Source: Clostridia bacterium
Lineage (GTDB): Bacteria; Bacillota; Clostridia; Peptostreptococcales; Anaerovoracaceae
Direction: 5' to 3'
Length of the DNA: 6,116 nucleotides
Assembly: GCA_900754795.1 (NCBI GenBank)
Contig: CAAEEA010000054.1
Span: forward strand, 1 to 6,116
Position numbers and translations under genes: made by a program. Position 1 is the first letter of the stretch. Every line of letters begins with the position of its first letter. This document shows positions 1-4,562 of this stretch, one piece after another. The notes below the pieces were generated by a model. That model had not been told where the DNA came from. It worked only from the letters and a program-made list of their open reading frames with translations, and did no database searches.

Positions 1-1
1 G

Positions 2-661
2 ATATACAGGGAAAAGGGCCGTCTGAATAACCTGACAGTCGGATTCTGCGGCGACCTTAAATACGGAAGGACAGTTCATTCTCTGATAGAAGCTCTGGCC
101 ATGAGAGACGGCATCAAAATAGTGCTGATCTCTCCTGAGGAACTGAAACTGCCGGATTATATCATAAAAGAAGTCATCAGAACTCATGAAATGCCTTATA
201 AAGAGATAACATCCCTCGAAGAGGCTCTTCCGGAACTTGACGTATTATACATGACCAGAATACAGAAAGAGCGCTTTGATGACAAAGACGAGTACGAAAG
301 ACTGAAAGACAGCTATATACTCGACACTCAAAAGATGAAATCCGCGCCTGAGGATATGGTGATCCTTCATCCTCTGCCAAGGGTAAACGAGATTTCGATA
401 GCTGTCGACAAAGACCCGCGGGCATGTTATTTCAAGCAGGTGTTAAACGGCAAATACATGAGGATGGCTCTCATTCTGAAGCTCCTGCAGGAAGCGGAGA
501 AAATCCATGAAAAAGAAGACAGGACGAAAGACGCGGTAACTGTGGAGTCTCACTGCCGGAATCCAAAGTGCATAAGCAGGATCGAGCAGGAACTGACGCC
601 TCTTTTTAAAGAAACGAGAGACGGCCAAAGGTGCGTTTACTGTGACTGCAAGATAAAATAA
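2..661 (+). CDS. pyrB: Aspartate carbamoyltransferase catalytic chain with fused PyrI-type zinc-binding tail (5' end outside window)
   Basis: Condenses carbamoyl phosphate with aspartate to give carbamoyl-aspartate, the first committed step of pyrimidine synthesis, in the cytosol. The frame is open from base 2, so the start and the carbamoyl-phosphate domain lie upstream; 219 residues are visible. Recognisable ATCase motifs are GDLKYGRTVHSL near residues 17-28, the aspartate-loop residues R86 and Q88 in TRIQ, and HPLPR at 123-127. The catalytic chain ends around RMALILKLL. After a charged linker of about 20 residues comes C-x4-C-x20-C-x2-C (codons at 554, 569, 632 and 641; NPKCIS and CVYC). 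This matches the zinc domain of the regulatory subunit PyrI (C-x4-C-x23-C-x2-C in E. coli). The roughly 100-residue nucleotide-binding domain that precedes it in PyrI is absent here. Fused catalytic and regulatory chains are known in Thermotoga, but a zinc-only tail is less usual. The enzyme identity is very secure; the role of the tail is inferred. Confidence 0.95.
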   Translation: MYREKGRLNNLTVGFCGDLKYGRTVHSLIEALAMRDGIKIVLISPEELKLPDYIIKEVIRTHEMPYKEITSLEEALPELDVLYMTRIQKERFDDKDEYERLKDSYILDTQKMKSAPEDMVILHPLPRVNEISIAVDKDPRACYFKQVLNGKYMRMALILKLLQEAEKIHEKEDRTKDAVTVESHCRNPKCISRIEQELTPLFKETRDGQRCVYCDCKIK

Positions 662-676
662 AGACACGGTTTTTAT

Positions 677-724
677 TCCTTTCCCATATTATGATGATAG
701 CATATCATGGGAAAGGATTTTTTT
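677..724 (+). terminator. Terminator-like hairpin after pyrB whose 3' arm is the feoA ribosome binding site
   Basis: A perfect 11-bp stem forms between 677-687 (TCCTTTCCCAT) and 707-717 (ATGGGAAAGGA) around a 19-base loop. It is followed at once by seven T residues (718-724), which is the layout of an intrinsic terminator for the pyrB transcript. The 3' arm contains GGAAAGG (710-716), the only ribosome binding site for feoA, and the T run ends directly at the feoA ATG (725). The same fold could therefore also hide the feoA start in any read-through RNA. The structure is seen directly; its activity is inferred. Confidence 0.6.
694..708. promoter_or_regulatory. Perfect 6-3-6 palindrome upstream of feoA, operator-like
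   Basis: ATGATA-GCA-TATCAT is a perfect inverted repeat 16 bases before the feoA ATG, with a TATGAT -10-like box partly overlapping it at 690-695. No convincing -35 box was found. The TGATA/TATCA half-sites resemble those of the Fur box, but here they are 3 bases apart, whereas the Fur consensus has 5. A metal-dependent repressor of feo is a reasonable guess, and the regulator is unknown. In RNA this palindrome could also fold into a small hairpin that competes with the larger 677-717 stem. Confidence 0.35.
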
Positions 725-949
725 ATGATGACTTTAGACAGACTGAAACCCGGAGAATCGGGAGTTATAGTCAGAATCGGACAGCCCCGCGCAAGGCTTG
801 CCGATCTGGGTTTTACAGAAGGAACAACCGTGTCATGCAGATTCGCAAGTCCTCTCGGCGATCCGAAAGCATATGAGATAAGAGGCGCGGTGATCGCGGT
901 GAGAAAGGAAGATTCTTCACACATACAGATAAAGGCGGCGCGGCCATGA
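725..949 (+). CDS. feoA: Ferrous iron transport accessory protein FeoA
   Basis: A 74-residue cytosolic SH3-like protein that assists the FeoB iron permease. The sequence shows the FeoA pattern: TLDRLKPGESGVIVRIG at the N terminus, the RLADLGFTEGTTV turn near residues 23-36, SPLGDPKAYEIRG near 42-54 and a closing strand IAVRKEDSSHIQI. The length is normal for the family. The start at 725 is preferred because GGAAAGG lies 8 bases upstream. ATG 728 would give one residue less at a longer spacing, and ATG 707 overlaps the ribosome binding site itself. The TGA stop overlaps the feoB ATG (ATGA at 946-949), so translation of the two is probably coupled. No feoC-like gene follows feoB. Confidence 0.93.
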   Translation: MMTLDRLKPGESGVIVRIGQPRARLADLGFTEGTTVSCRFASPLGDPKAYEIRGAVIAVRKEDSSHIQIKAARP

Positions 950-2820
950 AAGGGAGAGAGGATGTATACCGCGGAGATCTTCCCGTTATAGTGCTCGCGG
1001 GCAATCCGAATGTGGGAAAGAGTACAATATTCAACTGCCTCACAGGCATGAGACAACATACGGGAAACTGGGCGGGAAAAACCGTTGACAGCGCCCGGGG
1101 AATATGGAAATTCAGACGTGAAAAACCAGGCGCAAAGGTCATACTGACAGACGCGCCGGGGTGCTACTCTCTCAATACTCTTTCCCCGGAAGAAGAACTG
1201 GCGAAAAAACAGATATGCGATCCTGATACAGCCGGAGTTATTATCGTCTGCGACGCTCTTTGCCTTGAAAGAAATCTTATTCTCGTCCTCCAGATACTTG
1301 AGGAGCGAAAAGACGCGGTTCTGTGCGTTAATATGATGGATCAGGCCGGGAAAAGAGGAAAAGAAATAAACAGGGAAAAGCTCGAAGAAGCCCTTGGAAT
1401 CAAAGTGTTTCTGACATCCGCGGGAAACAGTAAAAAACTCAGAGATACGATGGAAAAGGCCGCCTCCGCTCTCCTGAACGGTGAATCCCGCGCGGAAAGC
1501 TGCCTGCGGGACGGAATGTCCTGTGAAAATAAAGCCAAAACCGCCGCGTTCATAGCAGAAGAAGCTGTTCGGGAGACTGCTGCCGCAAGTGACCGCAGAT
1601 ACAGAAAATTTGATGTCTGCATGGATAAACTGCTCACATGGCCGCCTACGGCGTTCCCCGCTATGGCTGTTATGTTCATGTGTGTATTCTGGCTGACGCT
1701 CAGGGGAGCAAATTATCCCTCAAATCTGCTCGGAGATTTTTTGTTTTCTCTGGAGAGACCTTTTTATGAATTTCTTTTATCTTTGGGGCTGCCGGCTTCT
1801 GCCGCCGAAATGGCGGCATTCGGCATGTACAGAGTCGTGGCGTGGGTAGTATCGGTGATGCTGCCGCCGATGGCGATATTTTTTCCTCTCTTTACGCTGC
1901 TTGAGGACTGGGGTTTTTTGCCACGCATAGCTTTTGACCTTGATCGCTGTTTTAAATGCTGCAGGACCTGCGGCAAACAGGCTCTTACCATGTGCATGGG
2001 GCTTGGGTGCAACGCGGCGGCGGTTGTGGGATGCAGGATCATAGATTCGCGGAGAGAGAGGCTCATCGCGATGATAACCAACGGATTCATACCATGTAAC
2101 GGAAGATTTCCCATACTGATAGCCGTAATCACCATCTTTTTTACATCCGGTTCAGTATCAAAAGGAGCGGCGATGCTCACAGCCGTGGTGATTATGGCTT
2201 TTGGAGCGTCAATGATTGCTACAAGACTGCTTTCCGGTACGCTGCTGAAAGGAGAGTCGTCCTCATTCATCCTTGAACTGCCGCCTTACAGAAAGCCGCG
2301 TATAGGCAGGGTGATCATAAGGTCGGTCTTTGACAGGACTTTGTTTGTGCTTGCCAGAGCGATAGCGGCCGCGGCTCCGGCGGGTATACTTATATGGATA
2401 CTCGCCAACACTCATGTTGCGGGAGCCAGCCTGACGGATCACATGGCGGAGTTTATGGATCCCATCGGACGCCTTATGGGGCTTGACGGAGTCATACTGA
2501 CCGCTTTTATACTCGGGATACCCGCAAACGAAACCGTTCTGCCCATAGCTTTGATGATTTATATGAGCAGAGGTACGCTAAATGAGATAACAGATATGGC
2601 TTTTTTCGGCGAGCTTCTGGCGCAGAACGGATGGACATCTTTAACTGCCGTAAATATGCTGGTATTTACGGTAATGCACTGGCCCTGCGCCACTACGCTC
2701 CTTTCTGTGAAAAAAGAATCGAGAAGCCTTAAATGGGCGGCCGCCGCCTTTCTGACGCCTGCTGCCGCCGGAATACTGATATGCGCCATAAATACGTTCA
2801 TTTATAGATTTTTCTTGTAA
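946..2820 (+). CDS. feoB: Ferrous iron transporter FeoB (short, cysteine-rich clostridial form)
   Basis: Inner-membrane Fe(II) importer with an N-terminal G-protein domain. The 624 residues are shorter than E. coli FeoB (about 770). G-domain motifs are G1 GNPNVGKST at 19-27, switch I HTGNWAGKT with T46, G3 DAPG at 69-72, G4 NMMD at 129-132 and G5 TSA at 157-159. A spacer of about 70 residues leads to about eight hydrophobic segments, near 235-252, 297-320, 388-402, 409-429, 466-487, 516-539, 566-588 and 597-622. The gate region carries CMGLGCNAAAVVGCR (350-364) and PCNGRFP (383-389), which match the conserved GCN and C-x2-R motifs of FeoB. A run with four cysteines, CFKCCRTCGK (335-344), precedes it. 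The 3' end has no clear terminator before the next gene. It is translated through an ATGA overlap with feoA. The identification is secure; iron specificity is taken from the family. Confidence 0.96.
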   Translation: MKGREDVYRGDLPVIVLAGNPNVGKSTIFNCLTGMRQHTGNWAGKTVDSARGIWKFRREKPGAKVILTDAPGCYSLNTLSPEEELAKKQICDPDTAGVIIVCDALCLERNLILVLQILEERKDAVLCVNMMDQAGKRGKEINREKLEEALGIKVFLTSAGNSKKLRDTMEKAASALLNGESRAESCLRDGMSCENKAKTAAFIAEEAVRETAAASDRRYRKFDVCMDKLLTWPPTAFPAMAVMFMCVFWLTLRGANYPSNLLGDFLFSLERPFYEFLLSLGLPASAAEMAAFGMYRVVAWVVSVMLPPMAIFFPLFTLLEDWGFLPRIAFDLDRCFKCCRTCGKQALTMCMGLGCNAAAVVGCRIIDSRRERLIAMITNGFIPCNGRFPILIAVITIFFTSGSVSKGAAMLTAVVIMAFGASMIATRLLSGTLLKGESSSFILELPPYRKPRIGRVIIRSVFDRTLFVLARAIAAAAPAGILIWILANTHVAGASLTDHMAEFMDPIGRLMGLDGVILTAFILGIPANETVLPIALMIYMSRGTLNEITDMAFFGELLAQNGWTSLTAVNMLVFTVMHWPCATTLLSVKKESRSLKWAAAAFLTPAAAGILICAINTFIYRFFL

Positions 2821-2843
2821 TTATAGTAAAAAAAATGTAAAAT
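2815..2843 (+). promoter_or_regulatory. Putative promoter for the lipid kinase gene
   Basis: TTGTAA (2815-2820) and TAAAAT (2838-2843) are separated by 17 bases in an A-rich stretch that begins at the feoB stop. Transcription would begin near 2850, which leaves about 25 bases before the ATG at 2876 and makes the in-frame ATG at 2855 an unlikely start. The -35 box matches the consensus at four of six positions. Read-through from feoB is also possible. Confidence 0.4.
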
Positions 2844-2864
2844 GAATAACGAATATGACTAAAC

Positions 2865-2870
2865 AAGGGG
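2865..2870 (+). promoter_or_regulatory. Ribosome binding site that fixes the lipid kinase start
   Basis: AAGGGG, followed by AAAAT, precedes ATG 2876. The upstream in-frame ATG at 2855 has no comparable site before it (preceded by GAATAACGAAT), so 2876 is taken as the start. Confidence 0.7.
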
Positions 2871-2875
2871 AAAAT

Positions 2876-3775
2876 ATGAACAAGAGAAATTTAATCATCA
2901 TGAACCCGTGCTCCGGGAAAAAAGAGGCAAACAAATATCTGACTGACATAGTAGATATTTTTACAAAGGCGGGTTATATGACCACGGTAATGACGACCAC
3001 CAAGAGGGGAGACGGAACGGTTTATGCCGCCGGGTACGCCGATGATTTTGATCTCATAACATGTATAGGGGGAGACGGAACTTTTAACGAGGCTGTAGCG
3101 GGACTTCTGGAACATGACAGAAAGATACCGATAGGCTATATTCCAGCCGGGAGCACCAATGATTTTGCCAGCAGTCTGGGTCTTTCTACGAATATTCTTA
3201 AAGCTGCGAAAGACATAGTTGACGGAGAGCTCAAATCACTGGACATAGGCAGCTTCAACGGGAGAAAGTTTTCATATGTCGCTTCCTTCGGCGCTTTTAC
3301 CCAGACTTCATATTCTACGCCCCAGAGCGTAAAAAACATGCTGGGTCATCTGGCGTATATACTGGAGGGAGTTACAAGCCTTACTTCCATAAAGCCTCAG
3401 CACATAAAAATAGAGGCTGACGGCGTTATCTATGAAGACGATTATATCTTCGGAGCCATAAGCAATTCCACATCACTGGCCGGCATACTGACCCTTGATC
3501 CCAAATACGTTGACATGAACGACGGGCTGTTTGAGATGCTGCTCATAAGAGCTCCGCGCAATCTAATAGAACTGCCGGAGATAGTGTATCTTCTGACCAC
3601 GCAGAATTATGAGTCTGACAAGATCACTTTTGTCAATGCCGACAGTTTTACCATTTACGCGGAAGAAGATATGGCATGGTCTTTAGACGGCGAATATCAG
3701 GAGGGATGTTCAAAGATAGAGGTGGAGAACATTCATAACGCCATAAATATACTGGTAAACAGAGAGGAAAACTGA
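2876..3775 (+). CDS. YegS/DgkB-type diacylglycerol kinase family lipid kinase
   Basis: Predicted to phosphorylate a lipid such as diacylglycerol with ATP at the cytosolic face of the membrane, feeding phosphatidic acid into phospholipid recycling. The 299 residues fit the family (about 290-310). The N-terminal nucleotide-binding motif is NPCSGKK at 10-16, the diagnostic GGDGTFNEA is at 65-73, and IPAGSTNDFASSLGL follows, with Ser where many homologues have GT. Further family features are LDIGSFNGRKF, the block around SYSTPQSVKNMLGHLAYI, DGLFEMLLIR and a C-terminal WSLDGE. There is no signal peptide or membrane segment, as usual for this family. It stands between feoB and a terminator and appears to be its own transcription unit. 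Exact lipid substrate cannot be read from sequence, and sphingosine- or other lipid-directed members exist, so no gene symbol is given. Confidence 0.9.
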   Translation: MNKRNLIIMNPCSGKKEANKYLTDIVDIFTKAGYMTTVMTTTKRGDGTVYAAGYADDFDLITCIGGDGTFNEAVAGLLEHDRKIPIGYIPAGSTNDFASSLGLSTNILKAAKDIVDGELKSLDIGSFNGRKFSYVASFGAFTQTSYSTPQSVKNMLGHLAYILEGVTSLTSIKPQHIKIEADGVIYEDDYIFGAISNSTSLAGILTLDPKYVDMNDGLFEMLLIRAPRNLIELPEIVYLLTTQNYESDKITFVNADSFTIYAEEDMAWSLDGEYQEGCSKIEVENIHNAINILVNREEN

Positions 3776-3785
3776 TACAGACAAT

Positions 3786-3820
3786 AAAAAACGCCTATCC
3801 GGATAATCGGAGGCGTTTTT
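3786..3820. terminator. Bidirectional intrinsic terminator between the lipid kinase gene and padR
   Basis: An A run (3786-3791) leads into ACGCCT (3791-3796), which pairs with AGGCGT (3811-3816). An inner CCG/CGG stem (3799-3801 with 3808-3810) sits beyond a two-base bulge and closes a six-base loop. T runs lie 3' of the hairpin on both strands (3816-3820 on plus, the complement of 3786-3790 on minus). It serves the two converging genes that end at 3775 and 3836. Confidence 0.9.
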
Positions 3821-3835
3821 GCTTGCCGAAAAGTA

Positions 3836-4183
3836 TCATTCTTCATCAAGGGATTTACATTCCAGTATTTTGCAGATCCCGGAAGTGTTGTTCTTGTACT
3901 CTTTCAGGAGCGACTCGAGATGCGCCCTGCCGGCTTCTTCAAGGTGATAATAGACTCTGGTACGTCTTTTGCCTACTTGTATCTCTTTGTCAGATATGAA
4001 ATTGTTGCCAAGAAGCTTGTACAAAGTAGGATAGAGCGTACTCTCGGTGATCCCTATTTTTCCGTCAGACAGTTTTTCTACGAGAGAAGTGATCTCGTAT
4101 CCGTAAAGGTCTTTCTTCTCAAGAAGAAACAGGATGATCATCTCAACTGTACCCATTTTAAAATTGCTTCGATTTCTTCTCAT
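3836..4183 (-). CDS. PadR-family transcriptional regulator
   Basis: A 115-residue DNA-binding protein with one PadR winged helix-turn-helix domain. The sequence shows GTVEMIILFLLEKKDLYGYEI at about 11-31, the recognition region ITESTLYPTLYKLL near 45-58, and the wing with RRTRVYYHLEEAGRAHL near 68-84. A short C-terminal helix of the type used for dimerisation (ending SLDEE) makes this the small subfamily 1 type. The start ATG at 4183 is preceded by AGGGAG at about 10 bases; a later ATG (MGTVEM) has no ribosome site. PadR proteins usually repress their own gene and a neighbouring membrane or transport gene. Here no intact partner gene is adjacent: only a divergent promoter with no gene and a possible membrane-protein remnant (4358-4492). 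The ligand and target are unknown. Confidence 0.9.
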   Translation of the reverse strand: MRRNRSNFKMGTVEMIILFLLEKKDLYGYEITSLVEKLSDGKIGITESTLYPTLYKLLGNNFISDKEIQVGKRRTRVYYHLEEAGRAHLESLLKEYKNNTSGICKILECKSLDEE

Positions 4184-4222
4184 TTTCTTGTCACTCCCTA
4201 TGATGTCATAAAAAATATCTTA

Positions 4223-4240
4223 TTGGTTTTATTATACCAA
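4223..4240. promoter_or_regulatory. Inverted repeat over the padR -10 box, possible autoregulatory operator
   Basis: TTGGT (4223-4227) and ACCAA (4236-4240) are perfect inverted arms separated by 8 bases, spanning the TATAAT box and the likely transcription start of padR. A repressor bound here would block its own promoter. The spacing equals that of the ATGT-N8-ACAT operators described for some PadR proteins, but the half-sites differ, so binding by PadR is an inference. Confidence 0.4.
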
Positions 4241-4258
4241 ATATATGATAAATTGCAA
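4231..4258 (-). promoter_or_regulatory. padR promoter
   Basis: On the minus strand TTGCAA (4258-4253) and a perfect TATAAT (4236-4231) are 16 bases apart. Transcription would begin near 4224, giving a leader of about 40 bases before the padR ATG at 4183. Confidence 0.7.
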
Positions 4259-4274
4259 CATTTTTTTGAGTGTA

Positions 4275-4285
4275 ATTGTGACAAT
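4275..4285. promoter_or_regulatory. Short palindrome between the two divergent promoters
   Basis: ATTGT-G-ACAAT is a perfect 5-1-5 palindrome midway between the padR -35 box (4253-4258) and the right-facing -35 box (4292-4297). The position suits an operator or activator site acting on either promoter. It is short enough to occur by chance in AT-rich DNA. Confidence 0.25.
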
Positions 4286-4291
4286 AGTATG

Positions 4292-4320
4292 TTGACAAAT
4301 TAAATATTAGATGATACAAT
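4292..4320 (+). promoter_or_regulatory. Near-consensus promoter facing right with no gene behind it
   Basis: A perfect TTGACA (4292-4297) is followed after exactly 17 bases by TACAAT (4315-4320, five of six consensus bases). This is the best promoter match in the window. Transcription would begin near 4327 and run into about 235 bases with no supportable plus-strand gene, ending at the hairpin at 4503-4558 or reading on antisense to serA. Confidence 0.55.
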
Positions 4321-4357
4321 TTCCAGACATACATGATATATAGGCTGCTGACAATCT

Positions 4358-4492
4358 TTATTCGTCGTTGCTGATATATTTAAGACCCAAAATAATACAC
4401 GGATATACTTTTATGACACCGCGGAGATCCATGAGAAATCCGCAAACCGACAGCGATATGAGCGCCGGCGGATAAGTGAGATTGAAAGTGAC
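4358..4492 (-). pseudogene. Possible 3' remnant of a membrane-protein gene
   Basis: On the minus strand a frame of 44 codons runs from just after a TAG (4495-4493) to a TAA (4360-4358). The reading is hydrophobic in its first part (YPPALISLSVCGFLM), then DLRGVIKVYPCIILGLKYI, and closes with a polar SNDE tail, which looks like the last membrane helices and tail of an integral membrane protein. There is no start codon with a ribosome site. The only internal ATG (4432) would leave 24 residues. It lies just past the serA terminator and before padR, in the same direction. PadR genes often sit beside membrane-protein genes, so a decayed partner is plausible. No family was recognised, and a chance frame cannot be excluded. 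Confidence 0.3.
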
Positions 4493-4493
4493 C

Positions 4494-4558
4494 TAAATAT
4501 AAAATCGAGGCTGCTCTCTGTACAGTTCGTGATTACCGTACAGAACGCAGCCTCGATT
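4494..4558 (-). terminator. serA terminator, long two-part hairpin
   Basis: AATCGAGGCTGC (4503-4514) pairs perfectly with GCAGCCTCGATT (4547-4558). A 2x2 internal loop is followed by a second 7-bp stem (4517-4523 with 4538-4544) and a 14-base loop. On the minus strand the hairpin begins 4 bases after the serA stop and is followed by TTTTATATTT (4504-4495), so it ends serA transcripts. On the plus strand the following T tract is weaker. Confidence 0.85.
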
Positions 4559-4562
4559 GATT

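Larger units (their letters stand above)
4327..4562 (+). ncRNA. Candidate non-coding transcript in the padR-serA gap (tentative)
   Basis: Together with 4184-4326 this forms a gap of about 380 bases with no intact gene. The candidate is defined only by a strong promoter at 4292-4320 and a strong hairpin at 4503-4558. Inside it GCGGA (4421-4425) can pair with TCCGC (4439-4443), and AGGCTGC (4342-4348) is complementary to GCAGCCT (4547-4553), the 3' arm of the big hairpin, so two folds are possible. Plus-strand frames here hold only short readings without ribosome sites. It does not resemble 6S, SRP, tmRNA or RNase P RNA. The plus-strand T tract after the hairpin is poor (GATTCTATTTTG), which weakens the case. 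Alternatives are a leftover promoter of a lost gene or antisense RNA against serA. Confidence 0.2.

Noticed and set aside
707..724. An earlier feoA start at ATG 707.
   Set aside because: The codon overlaps the GGAAAGG ribosome site and the hairpin arm, has no ribosome site of its own, and would add MGKDFF, which FeoA proteins lack.
1764..2270. A long open frame on the minus strand inside feoB.
   Set aside because: It is antisense to strongly conserved FeoB motifs, has no ribosome site or recognisable domain, and is best explained as a shadow of the feoB codon pattern.
3920..4303. A 127-codon plus-strand frame over padR and its promoter.
   Set aside because: It is antisense to the clear PadR winged helix and runs through the padR promoter and AT-rich control region, with no ribosome site.
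4334..4473. Short plus-strand peptides in the padR-serA gap (13 codons from 4334; about 20 codons from the ATG at 4412).
   Set aside because: Neither has a ribosome binding site or recognisable sequence, and the minus-strand reading of the same DNA looks more protein-like.
4184..4562. A riboswitch, T-box or known structural RNA in the long gap.
   Set aside because: No T-box motif, specifier stem or familiar riboswitch core was seen, and the region lies downstream of serA, not in its leader.
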